Positions 1-6,957 of a stretch of 7,320 nt of DNA are shown here, in pieces. A program made the translations under genes and the position numbers. Under the pieces are notes generated by a model. The model saw nothing but the letters and a program-made list of their open reading frames with translations. It was not told the DNA's origin and searched no databases. The stretch lies in contig CAZUAH010000666.1 in the NCBI GenBank assembly GCA_964617665.1, positions 1 to 7,320 of the forward strand, given 5' to 3'. The stretch comes from JADHUC01 sp964617665. GTDB taxonomy: Bacteria > Planctomycetota > Planctomycetia > Pirellulales > Pirellulaceae. Every line of letters starts with the position of its first letter. Within the stretch, counting starts at the first letter, position 1.

Positions 1-2
1 GC

Positions 3-620
3 ATGGGTCGTTACAATGGTCCAAAGGCGAGAATCAATCGCCGCTTGGGGTCACTGATCTACGAGACCACGGGCGCAGTTCGCGCCGCCGAACGGCGGGA
101 AGCCCCGCCAGGCATGCACACACGGCCGCGCAGACCGTCCAACTATGGCGTTGCGCTGAGGCAGAAACAAAAGATCAAGCACTACTACGGACTCGGCGAG
201 CGGCAGTTGCGTCGTCTCTTCAACTCCGTCACGCACAAGAAGGGCGACACGGGCGAGATGCTCTTGTTGTTGTGCGAGCGGCGTTTGGACAACGTGATTC
301 GGCGAGCTGGATTCACCAAGACACGCCCCCAGGCTCGTCAAGGCATCACGCATGGTCATTTCCAGGTGAATGGCGTCAAGGTAACCGCACCGTCGTATTT
401 GTTGCGACCCGGGGATGTGATCACCGTTCGTGCGAAGGAAGGCCTGCTGAGTCTTTATCGAGACGCCAGCGAGGAGAGTTCTGGCGAATCGATGGACTGG
501 ATTACGTTCGATGCGGAGACGTTGCGTGCCACAGTCCAAGGTCTGCCCGCAGCCGCCGATGTAAGCGTGCCGCTGGACGCCAGCCAGGTCAACATGGTGA
601 TCGAGTTGCTGTCGCGGTAG
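3..620 (+). CDS. rpsD: 30S ribosomal protein S4 (zinc-free type)
   Basis: S4 is a primary 16S rRNA-binding protein that starts assembly of the 30S body and, in well-studied bacteria, also represses its own operon. The 205-residue length matches the family (E. coli S4 has 206). The N-terminal part opens MGRYNGPKARINRRLG and carries GMHTRPRRPSNYG around residues 37-49, followed by a basic helical stretch with YGLGERQLRRLF. The S4 RNA-binding domain begins near residue 92 (ERRLDNVIRRAGF) and runs through QARQGITHGHFQVNG and the LLRPGDVITV strand to about 145. The only cysteine is in LLCERRLDN, so the N-terminal zinc-binding cysteines of some S4 proteins are absent. The ATG is the third base of the window, so its ribosome binding site cannot be seen. 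The next gene is not rpoA, so this copy lies outside the usual alpha operon arrangement on its 3' side. It ends with its own terminator. Identification is very secure. Confidence 0.97.
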   Translation: MGRYNGPKARINRRLGSLIYETTGAVRAAERREAPPGMHTRPRRPSNYGVALRQKQKIKHYYGLGERQLRRLFNSVTHKKGDTGEMLLLLCERRLDNVIRRAGFTKTRPQARQGITHGHFQVNGVKVTAPSYLLRPGDVITVRAKEGLLSLYRDASEESSGESMDWITFDAETLRATVQGLPAAADVSVPLDASQVNMVIELLSR

Positions 621-644
621 CGATGGGACTCCCGCCGATTGAGT

Positions 645-667
645 GAAGTGCCCAGTAGCGGTACTTC
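645..667 (+). other. Small hairpin just after rpsD
   Basis: Arms GAAGTGCC (645-652) and GGTACTTC (660-667) can pair over 8 bp, with one G-T wobble and a 7-base loop. It lies 25 bases after the rpsD stop codon and is not followed by a T run, so it is unlikely to be a terminator alone. It could protect the 3' end of the rpsD message, but a stem of this size may also be chance. Confidence 0.25.
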
Positions 668-715
668 GATTTGGCTGAACCTGGATTCGCGGTACGATCG
701 TGGCCAAGAACAATA

Positions 716-750
716 AAGCCCGGCTTTACGGAAAGCCGGGTTTCCTTTTT
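716..750 (+). terminator. Rho-independent terminator after rpsD
   Basis: A 12-bp stem (716-727 pairing with 732-743, one G-T wobble) closes on a 4-base ACGG loop. Its core is CCCGGCTTT paired with AAAGCCGGG. CCTTTTT follows directly at 744-750. This is a textbook intrinsic terminator on the plus strand. It sits 95 bases after the rpsD stop and 49 bases before the lpdA start, so lpdA should have its own promoter unless read-through occurs. Confidence 0.9.
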
Positions 751-758
751 CATGGTTC

Positions 759-786
759 TTGAATCTTCTACTTCTGAACAAATAGT
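759..786 (+). promoter_or_regulatory. Possible lpdA promoter
   Basis: TTGAAT (759-764; four of six matches to TTGACA) is followed after 16 bases by AATAGT (781-786; four of six matches to TATAAT). It lies between the rpsD terminator and lpdA, where a promoter is expected. If used, transcription would start about 5-7 bases before the lpdA ATG, giving an almost leaderless message, which would fit the missing Shine-Dalgarno. Both boxes are weak, so this is only a candidate. Confidence 0.25.
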
Positions 787-798
787 CCCACGATAGTC

Positions 799-2220
799 AT
801 GCATTCACAACTGGTAGTGCTAGGCGGTGGTCCGGGTGGTTATGCTGCGGCTTTCATGGCCGCCGACGCCGGCGTCGAGGTCACAATTGTCGAAGCCGAT
901 TCGCGACTGGGCGGAACGTGCCTGCTTCGCGGTTGCATTCCCTCGAAAGCCTTGCTCCACGTGTCGCGCGTGATTTCTGAAGTGGATGAACTGCGCGAGT
1001 CGTGGGGCGTCGAGTACCCAAAGCCAAACATCGACTTGGACAAGGTTAGGGCTCGCAAAGAGAAGGTCCTAGCGACTCTGTCAGGCGGCTTGGCGCAGTT
1101 GGCCAAACGCCGCAAAGTGCAAGTCATCAAAGCGAAGGGCGTTTTCGAGAACTCAACGACGCTACGCCTGGAAGGCGATGATCGCTCGATTCCCGAAGAC
1201 GGTCAAATCACGTTTGATCATCTGATTCTTGCCACGGGCTCGATTCCCACAATGCCGCAGGTGTTTGATCTGGGGTCGGACCGGATTATGGACTCGACTC
1301 GTGCACTCCGGCTGGCGGACATTCCAGAACGGCTGCTGGTGATTGGCGGCGGCTATATCGGCTTGGAGATGGGCAGCGTGTACGCCCACCTCGGGTCGGA
1401 GGTCAGCGTCGTGGAACTGACAGACGGCCTGTTGCCGGGGGCGGATCGCGACTTGGTTCGTCCGCTGCAAAAGCGCTTGAAGCAGTTGTTCGATGATCGT
1501 ATCTACCTGGAGACTAAGGTAGGTTCGCTGGGTCTCCGGGATGACAAGGTCGAGGTAGCTTTCGAGGGGCCGGCCAAATACGGCGTTGAACATTACGATC
1601 GAGTGCTTGTTTCCGTAGGGCGTCGCCCAGCCAGCAGCGACATCGGTTTGGAGAACACGCAGGTTCAAGTGAACGAACTCGGTTTTGTCGTGTGCGACAA
1701 GCAGCAGCGCACGGCCGATCCGACCGTATTGGCAATCGGCGATGTGGCGGGCGAGCCGATGCTGGCTCATAAGGCCGCTCACGAGGCAAAGGTGGCTGTA
1801 GAATCCGTACTGGGCAAAGCGGCAGAATTCGACAAGGCGGCGATCCCCGCAGTCGTGTTCACGGATCCCGAGATTGCGTGGGCGGGGCTCACCGACGAAC
1901 AGGCGAAAAGCGAGGGCCGTAAGGTTGAGGTGGCCATCTACCCTTGGGCTGCCAGCGGTCGCGGACAAGCGCTGGGGCGCATCGAAGGGTTGACGAAATT
2001 ACTTGTCGATCCCGATACCGAACGAGTCCTCGGGTGCGGGATCGTCGGTCCCGGAGCCGGCGAGTTGATCTCCGAAGCGGTGCTTGCCATCGAGATGGGA
2101 TGCGAAGTGCGTGACATCACCGAAACAGTGCATCCGCATCCGACGTTCAGCGAAACTCTGATGAACGCCGGCGAGGTGTTTTTCGGAACCGCAACCGAGA
2201 TCTACAAACCGCGACGCTAG
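799..2220 (+). CDS. lpdA: Dihydrolipoyl dehydrogenase (E3)
   Basis: This flavoprotein disulfide reductase reoxidises dihydrolipoyl groups on E2 with NAD+ as final acceptor; the same E3 may serve 2-oxoglutarate dehydrogenase and glycine cleavage. The 473-residue length is typical. The FAD-binding GGGPGGY is at residues 9-15. The redox-active disulfide is C41-LLRG-C46 inside GGTCLLRGCIPSK, where most family members read CLNVGC. The NAD-binding GGGYIGLE is at 183-190, and the second FAD motif, AIGDVAGEPMLAHKA, at 312-326. The catalytic His-Glu pair is H447 and E452 in HPHPTFSE, as expected from the dimer interface domain. The ATG at 799 puts the first beta strand (QLVVLGGG) at the N-terminus, so little could be removed. 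No Shine-Dalgarno is visible in front of it. It lies directly upstream of the E1 and E2 genes on the same strand, which supports a role in pyruvate dehydrogenase. All key residues are intact. Confidence 0.96.
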   Translation: MHSQLVVLGGGPGGYAAAFMAADAGVEVTIVEADSRLGGTCLLRGCIPSKALLHVSRVISEVDELRESWGVEYPKPNIDLDKVRARKEKVLATLSGGLAQLAKRRKVQVIKAKGVFENSTTLRLEGDDRSIPEDGQITFDHLILATGSIPTMPQVFDLGSDRIMDSTRALRLADIPERLLVIGGGYIGLEMGSVYAHLGSEVSVVELTDGLLPGADRDLVRPLQKRLKQLFDDRIYLETKVGSLGLRDDKVEVAFEGPAKYGVEHYDRVLVSVGRRPASSDIGLENTQVQVNELGFVVCDKQQRTADPTVLAIGDVAGEPMLAHKAAHEAKVAVESVLGKAAEFDKAAIPAVVFTDPEIAWAGLTDEQAKSEGRKVEVAIYPWAASGRGQALGRIEGLTKLLVDPDTERVLGCGIVGPGAGELISEAVLAIEMGCEVRDITETVHPHPTFSETLMNAGEVFFGTATEIYKPRR

Positions 2221-2333
2221 AGGCTGAGAAGCAGGTATTTAGGTCCGCTTATTGCCGGCGATACTGGGCAATTACGGCTGGACGGATCGACGGGATACTT
2301 CTGACCTTGGCCAGTCTTCCCGCCGCGGTTACA

Positions 2334-2342
2334 TGGTAGAAT
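2334..2342 (+). promoter_or_regulatory. Possible extended -10 promoter for aceE-aceF
   Basis: TGGTAGAAT fits the extended -10 pattern TGnTATAAT, with five of six matches in the hexamer (2337-2342). The -35 position (about 2314-2319, GTCTTC) is poor, which is tolerated with an extended -10. It sits in the 246-base gap between lpdA and aceE and would give a leader of roughly 115-120 bases. No terminator with a T run is seen after lpdA, so read-through from lpdA is also possible. Confidence 0.3.
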
Positions 2343-2386
2343 GTCCCAGCGGGTATTTGCGCGGGCAGGATGTCATTCTAGTCTTA

Positions 2387-2414
2387 TTGCCATAGGATCT
2401 TGTCCCATAGTAAT
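2387..2414 (+). promoter_or_regulatory. Alternative weak promoter for aceE
   Basis: TTGCCA (2387-2392; five of six to TTGACA) is followed after 16 bases by AGTAAT (2409-2414; four of six to TATAAT). The -10 lacks the important first T and second A, so it is weaker than the extended -10 candidate upstream. It would give a leader of about 45 bases carrying the aceE ribosome binding site. Confidence 0.18.
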
Positions 2415-2452
2415 GTGCAGTAGACAGATCCCATAACGTGAAGGATATCACC

Positions 2453-2459
2453 GAGAGGT
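2453..2459 (+). promoter_or_regulatory. Ribosome binding site of aceE
   Basis: GAGAGGT ends 7 bases before the ATG at 2467 and resembles AGGAGGT. It is the only convincing Shine-Dalgarno seen in the window and supports this start for aceE. lpdA and aceF have none of comparable quality. Confidence 0.65.
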
Positions 2460-2466
2460 ACAGTTC

Positions 2467-5175
2467 ATGGCAGATGCAACCGGTGTTGCCGTACCCGAAG
2501 AGACCTTCGTTGACCAAACGCATGACAGCGACCCAACCGAGACGTCGGAGTGGCTGGAATCGCTGGAATACGTGCTCCGCAGCAAGGGCCCGGAGCGGGT
2601 GAAATACCTGCTTTCAGCGTTGGAGAAGAAGGCGCGGTTAGAAGGCGTCGAATTGCCCGCGGCGTTGAACACGCCATACATAAATACCATTCCGATTCCG
2701 AGACAGCCTGTCTATCCAGGTAACCGTGAATTGGAGCGGCGTATCAAGAGCATCGTACGTTGGAACGCCATGGCGATGGTCGTGCGGGCCAACAAGCAGT
2801 TTGACGGAATCGGCGGCCACATCTCGACGTTCGCATCAGCCGCGACATTGTACGAAGTCGCTTTCAATCACTTCTTCCGAGGACGCGGCGAAAGCGGCTA
2901 TGACGGCGATCTAATCTACTTCCAGGGGCACGCCTCGCCTGGTATGTACGCCAGGGCGTTTGTCGAAGGACGCCTGACTGAAGAGCACCTGAACAACTTC
3001 CGCCGCGAATTACAGCCTGGGGGCGGGCTTTCGTCCTACCCCCACCCGTGGCTGATGCCCGATTTCTGGGAGTACCCCACTGTTTCCATGGGGCTCGGGC
3101 CCATCATGGCCATCTATCAGGCTAGGTTCAACAAGTACTTGCGCGACCGAGGATTGAAAGACACCAACAATCAGAAAGTGTGGGCATTCCTGGGCGATGG
3201 CGAATGTGACGAACCGGAGACGCTTGGCGCGATCACATTGGCGGCTCGCGAGAAGCTGGACAACCTGATCTTTGTCATCAACTGCAACTTGCAGCGGTTG
3301 GACGGGCCGGTACGCGGCAACGGCAAGATCATTCAAGAGTTGGAAGCCATTTTCCGAGGCGCCGGCTGGAACGTCGTCAAAGTTATCTGGGGAGACGACT
3401 GGGATCCACTTCTGGAGAAGGACAAGACGGGCCAATTGGTTAAACGAATGGAGGAATGCGTCGACGGCCAGTATCAGAAGTATACGGCGATGCCCGGCTC
3501 GTATATTCGAGAGCATTTCTTCGGCAAGTATCCCGAGTTGCTGAGTCTTGTTGAGAAGTACTCGGACGAACGACTGGAGAGAATGCGACGCGGCGGTCAC
3601 GACCCTGAAAAGGTCCATGCCGCCTACAAGATTGCGGTGGAATCCGAGGGACGTCCCACCGTGATTCTGGCAAAGACTATCAAGGGCTACGGTCTGGGCG
3701 AGACGGGCGAGGGGCGAAACATCGCTCACAATAAGAAGAAGGCAAACGAGGAAGAGCTGCGTGAATTCCGCAGCCGGTTCGGAATTCCCATTTCCGATGA
3801 AGACGTGGCCAAAGCGCCATTCTATCGCCCGCCGGAGGATAGTCCCGAGATCCGCTATCTTCGCGAACACCGCGAAGCATTGGGTGGCTACGTGCCCAAC
3901 CGGTCATGTAAGACGCCCGACATCGAAGTGCCGACAATCGAAGAATACCGTGACTTCCTGGGCGGCAGCAAGGGCAAGGAGATGTCCACCACCATGGGCG
4001 TGGTGCGCATGTTGGACAAATTGTGCCGAGACAAGAGAATCGGCAAGTACGTCGTGCCGATTGTGCCGGACGAATCTCGAACATTTGGCATGGAAGGCAT
4101 GTTCCGCAAGGTAGGCATTTACGCACATTCCGGCCAGCTCTACGAGCCGGTCGATTCCGAGCAACTGATGTACTACAAGGAGGCCCAAGACGGGCAGATT
4201 CTGGAGGAAGGAATCACGGAAGCAGGATCCATGTCGTCCTTCATCGCGGCAGGCATCTCGTACGCTCAGCACGGTATCAACATGATTCCCTTCTTCATCT
4301 ACTACTCGATGTTCGGCTTCCAACGCATCGGCGACTTGATTTGGGCTGCGTCCGATATGCGAGCGAAGGGGTTCATGATCGGTGGAACGGCAGGCCGAAC
4401 GACGCTGAACGGCGAAGGACTACAGCATCAGGACGGCCACAGCTTGCTGAATGCCACGGCGTTCCCCTTGGTGCGGGCGTACGATCCGGCATACGTGTAC
4501 GAGACGGCCGTGATCATCATGGACGGCCTCAAGAGACTGTACGCTGAAGGCGAGACCGCGATCTACTACATCACGGTGGAAAACGAGGCTCATGTGATGC
4601 CCGAAATGCCCCCGGGCGCGGAAGAAGGTATCATTAAGGGCATGTACAAGGTCAATAGGACGGACGTCGATGGGGCCGCGCATAAGGTGAATCTGCTTGG
4701 CAGCGGAGCGATCCTTCCATGCGTGTTGCGGGCCCAGGAGATTTTGGCCGAGAAGTTCGACATATCGAGCAACGTGTGGAGCGTTACCAGCTACTCGCAA
4801 CTGTCTCGCGAAGCACGCGAATGCGAACGCTGGAACATGCTGCATCCGACCGAGAAGCCGCGCAGGTCGTATGTCGAGGAGACACTCGATGGCGAGCAGG
4901 GCGTGTTTGTATCCGCTTCCGACTATGTCCGAGCGGTGGCCGAACAGATCCGCCCGTGGATCCCGGGCGATTTCCATGTTCTCGGTTGTGATGGCATGGG
5001 ACGAAGTGAGACGCGCGAAGCATTGCGAAGGCATTTTGAAGTGGACGCAGAGAGCGTCACGATCGCCACGCTGCACGGTTTGCTCCAGCGAGGCGAACTG
5101 GATGCAGCGACCGTGGCCAACGCAATTAAGGCATTGGACGTAGATCCCGAGAAACAGGATCCGTTTACGGCGTAG
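2467..5175 (+). CDS. aceE: Pyruvate dehydrogenase E1, homodimeric type
   Basis: This thiamine diphosphate (ThDP) enzyme decarboxylates pyruvate and reductively acetylates the lipoyl group of E2, the committed step to acetyl-CoA. At 902 residues it is slightly longer than E. coli AceE (887) and looks like a full single-chain E1, not the split alpha/beta type. The ThDP/Mg motif starts with GDGECDEPET (GDG at 243-245) and ends with NCNLQRLDGP (272-281). Histidines at the places known to matter in E. coli are present: H118 in GIGGHIS, H155 in FQGHASPG and H421 in RNIAHNKKK. The pyrimidine-binding domain carries EEGITEAG (580-587), then IYYSMFGFQRIGDL and GRTTLNGEGLQHQDGHS. The C-terminal transketolase-like domain ends with DGMGRSETREALRRHFEVDA, close to the AceE consensus. 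The start is supported by a Shine-Dalgarno. The N-terminal 30 residues are acidic and variable, as in relatives. aceF follows after 34 bases, so the two are probably co-transcribed. Confidence 0.97.
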   Translation: MADATGVAVPEETFVDQTHDSDPTETSEWLESLEYVLRSKGPERVKYLLSALEKKARLEGVELPAALNTPYINTIPIPRQPVYPGNRELERRIKSIVRWNAMAMVVRANKQFDGIGGHISTFASAATLYEVAFNHFFRGRGESGYDGDLIYFQGHASPGMYARAFVEGRLTEEHLNNFRRELQPGGGLSSYPHPWLMPDFWEYPTVSMGLGPIMAIYQARFNKYLRDRGLKDTNNQKVWAFLGDGECDEPETLGAITLAAREKLDNLIFVINCNLQRLDGPVRGNGKIIQELEAIFRGAGWNVVKVIWGDDWDPLLEKDKTGQLVKRMEECVDGQYQKYTAMPGSYIREHFFGKYPELLSLVEKYSDERLERMRRGGHDPEKVHAAYKIAVESEGRPTVILAKTIKGYGLGETGEGRNIAHNKKKANEEELREFRSRFGIPISDEDVAKAPFYRPPEDSPEIRYLREHREALGGYVPNRSCKTPDIEVPTIEEYRDFLGGSKGKEMSTTMGVVRMLDKLCRDKRIGKYVVPIVPDESRTFGMEGMFRKVGIYAHSGQLYEPVDSEQLMYYKEAQDGQILEEGITEAGSMSSFIAAGISYAQHGINMIPFFIYYSMFGFQRIGDLIWAASDMRAKGFMIGGTAGRTTLNGEGLQHQDGHSLLNATAFPLVRAYDPAYVYETAVIIMDGLKRLYAEGETAIYYITVENEAHVMPEMPPGAEEGIIKGMYKVNRTDVDGAAHKVNLLGSGAILPCVLRAQEILAEKFDISSNVWSVTSYSQLSREARECERWNMLHPTEKPRRSYVEETLDGEQGVFVSASDYVRAVAEQIRPWIPGDFHVLGCDGMGRSETREALRRHFEVDAESVTIATLHGLLQRGELDAATVANAIKALDVDPEKQDPFTA

Positions 5176-5209
5176 GCTATTCCGATAACGAACAACGACG
5201 AAGCGTACT

Positions 5210-6577
5210 ATGAGCATCGAAGTTAAAGTCCCCGATCTAGGCGATGGCATTGATTCTGGCGACGTTCTGGATGTCCTTGTGGGCGAAGGTGACTTCATCG
5301 ACAAGGAACAGGGCATCGTGGAACTGGAGACTGACAAAGCGACAGTCGAGATACCCAGCCCGCAAGCCGGAAAAGTGACAAAGGTCCACGTCGAGGCTGG
5401 TCAGAGCCTTGCAGTTGGAGCGGTCTTAATCACATTGGAGGCCACGGAGGCAGCCACGAAGCCTGCAAAACCGGCTGAGACTCCCGCGGCCGAGACTGCG
5501 GCTCCTGCCGAGCCAGAACCAGAGCCAGCCTCCGCCAGCCCGTCGCCCGCGACAGAGCAGGCACCCGCACCGCCACCGGGGCCAGCAAGCGCACCGGAAC
5601 CGCAACCAGTTGCAACGGCGGCTGCGCCACAACCGACTCCGATCATTCCGAAGAGCGCCGTTCCGGCGCGAGAAATAGCCGCGGGCCCGGCAATCCGGCG
5701 CTTTGCTCGTGAGGTCGGCGTGGACCTCAACCGAATAACCGGCACGGGACCTGGCAACAGGATCACCCGCGAAGACGTTCTTGGGGCTGTTCGCGAAGCC
5801 AGTCAGGCTGCCGCCACTGCGACCGACGAGGCCGCAAAGAAGGGCCCTGGAGAACAAGCAACCGATGCGTGGGGCCCAATCCGCGTCGAACGCATGCCGA
5901 AGATCCGCCGCACGATCGCGGCCAAGATGCACCAGTCGTGGGAGACCTGCCCGCGGGTCACCAACTTCGACGACGCGGACGTTACCGAATTGGAACGCAT
6001 TCGGCAGTCCAGCAAGGCCGACTACGTTGCTCAGGGCATCAAGCTCACTTCGATGGGCTTCCTGATCAAAGCCGTGGCAATGTCTCTCAGGTCGCACCCG
6101 CTGCTGAATGCGTCGATTGACATGGAGAACGGCCAGATCGTTTACAAAGACTACGTCAACATCGGCATTGCAGTAGACACCGAACGTGGTCTTGTCGTGC
6201 CCTCGCTGCGTGGGGCCGATCGCATGACGATTCCCGATATTGCACGGGGCTTATCGGAAATCGCGGAGAACGCCCGCAACAACACATTTGCGATCGAAGA
6301 CCTCCGTGGTGGCACGTTTTCGATTAGCAACCTCGGCGCGATCGGCGGCACGTATTCGACGCCGATCATCAACGTGCCGGAAGTCGCAATCTTGCTCGTT
6401 GGGCGTTCACGCAAGATGCCCGTGGTGATGGACAACGACGAGATCGCAGCCCGCCTGATGATGCCGCTCAGCCTGTCCTACGACCATCGGCTGGTCGACG
6501 GCGGCGCAGCCGCGCGCTTCCTGAACGAAGTGATCGGCTATCTACAAGCTCCCAGCCGCCTGCTGCTGGCACCGTAG
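5210..6577 (+). CDS. aceF: Dihydrolipoyl acetyltransferase (E2) of pyruvate dehydrogenase
   Basis: E2 forms the core of the complex: its lipoyl arm takes the acetyl group from E1 and the catalytic domain passes it to CoA. Of the 455 residues, about 1-77 form one lipoyl domain with the lipoylated lysine K43 in ETDKATVEIPS. Residues about 78-144 are a flexible Ala/Pro/Glu-rich linker. Residues about 147-191 form the peripheral subunit-binding domain (PAIRRFAREVGVDLNRI, then GTGPGNRITREDV). A short Ala-rich linker follows, then the acetyltransferase domain from about 222. The active site is H426 and D430 in SYDHRLVDGG. E. coli AceF has three lipoyl domains and is much longer; one domain is common elsewhere. 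The start is set by the lipoyl domain, which opens MSIEVKVPDLGDG. No clear Shine-Dalgarno precedes it, so translation may depend on aceE upstream. The gene could in principle serve another 2-oxoacid dehydrogenase, but its place after aceE argues for pyruvate. Confidence 0.95.
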   Translation: MSIEVKVPDLGDGIDSGDVLDVLVGEGDFIDKEQGIVELETDKATVEIPSPQAGKVTKVHVEAGQSLAVGAVLITLEATEAATKPAKPAETPAAETAAPAEPEPEPASASPSPATEQAPAPPPGPASAPEPQPVATAAAPQPTPIIPKSAVPAREIAAGPAIRRFAREVGVDLNRITGTGPGNRITREDVLGAVREASQAAATATDEAAKKGPGEQATDAWGPIRVERMPKIRRTIAAKMHQSWETCPRVTNFDDADVTELERIRQSSKADYVAQGIKLTSMGFLIKAVAMSLRSHPLLNASIDMENGQIVYKDYVNIGIAVDTERGLVVPSLRGADRMTIPDIARGLSEIAENARNNTFAIEDLRGGTFSISNLGAIGGTYSTPIINVPEVAILLVGRSRKMPVVMDNDEIAARLMMPLSLSYDHRLVDGGAAARFLNEVIGYLQAPSRLLLAP

Positions 6578-6599
6578 GCCGTAAATCCAGACGCGGCTG

Positions 6600-6914
6600 C
6601 TATCGCAATCGCTCGATCGCTTCTGCAAGCTTTTGCCGATATACCTGCCAGTCGGATTTCGGGAACAAGGCGTCGTGGTCGCGCTGGCCCAGCCGAAATG
6701 CCGCAAGGCGATCTCGGATCAAGCTCAATGCAGCGGCATCTCGCTTCGCTTCGGCCAACCGCTGCAGGGTCAGCATGTACCGGTAGTCGTCCAGTCCCTC
6801 GCGAAGCCGCTCGAAGTGGACCGAGGGTATCAGTTCTCCACGAGGGCTGGAATTGCACCAGGCATAGTCATCCTCGCGGCAGTCCAGGGCGTAGTAGACG
6901 TAGGGTGCGTGCAA
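6600..6914 (-). pseudogene. C-terminal remnant of a GH123/DUF4091-like protein
   Basis: The open frame encodes 104 residues. Its block IPSVHFERLREGLDDYRYM (residues 29-47), preceded by DDYAWCNSSPRGE, resembles the C-terminal end of DUF4091/GH123-type glycoside hydrolase-like proteins, where a pattern like P-S-x-R-x-E-x-L-R-x-G-x-x-D-Y-x-Y ends the sequence. A basic helix-rich tail follows and stops at 6600-6602. Full-length members of such families have several hundred residues, so most of the protein is missing. The only start is a TTG (6912-6914) that lies inside the palindromic element, and an in-frame stop (TAG at 6921-6923) from the same element blocks extension. The genuine remnant therefore probably begins near 6899. 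It is convergent with aceF, 22 bases from its stop. The family link is from memory of the motif and is moderate. A short functional protein is possible but less likely. Confidence 0.55.
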
Positions 6915-6957
6915 CGCACCCTACGCAAGGTGTTATGGTGCGTTGCACGCACCCTAC
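6900..6957. repeat. 58-bp palindromic element with 21-bp inverted arms
   Basis: The left arm (6900-6920) is the exact reverse complement of the right arm (6937-6957), separated by 16 bases (6921-6936). Each arm also contains an internal inverted repeat: GTAGGGTGCGT at 6900-6910 pairs with ACGCACCCTAC at 6914-6924 around GCA, and GGTGCGT at 6937-6943 pairs with ACGCACC at 6947-6953 around TGC. It can fold as one long hairpin or as two small ones, like a REP pair or a minimal MITE. GGGTGCGT/ACGCACCC units of this kind recur in many bacterial genomes as dispersed repeats, from memory. It has no coding capacity and no T run, and no convincing target duplication is seen at its edges. Confidence 0.85.

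Noticed and set aside
51..713. 220-residue minus-strand open frame opposite rpsD
   Set aside because: It overlaps rpsD almost entirely, has no recognisable motif, and is explained by the codon bias of the real gene on the other strand.
1162..1968. 268-residue minus-strand open frame opposite lpdA
   Set aside because: The plus strand has all E3 motifs intact over the same bases; the minus frame shows no domain and unlikely composition.
2251..2272. ATTGCC/GGCAAT hairpin after lpdA as a terminator
   Set aside because: The stem is only 6 bp with a 10-base loop and no T run follows, so it does not meet the pattern of an intrinsic terminator.
2307..2325. TTGGCC sequence as a sigma-54 promoter
   Set aside because: The required GC dinucleotide 10 bases after the GG is absent (CG is found), so the -24/-12 spacing rule fails.
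3010..3870. 286-residue minus-strand open frame opposite aceE
   Set aside because: It lies wholly inside aceE, whose cofactor motifs are clear; this is a shadow frame.
4420..5337. 305-residue minus-strand open frame spanning the aceE-aceF junction
   Set aside because: It covers the conserved C-terminus of aceE and the lipoyl domain of aceF, so it cannot be the coding strand; no motif is seen.
5477..5640. Ala/Pro/Glu-rich stretch in aceF as a separate repeat or low-quality insertion
   Set aside because: It is the normal flexible linker between lipoyl and subunit-binding domains and keeps the reading frame.
6900..6957. CRISPR array or transcription terminator at the palindromic repeats
   Set aside because: There are only two units in opposite orientation with no regular spacers, and no T run follows either stem on either strand.
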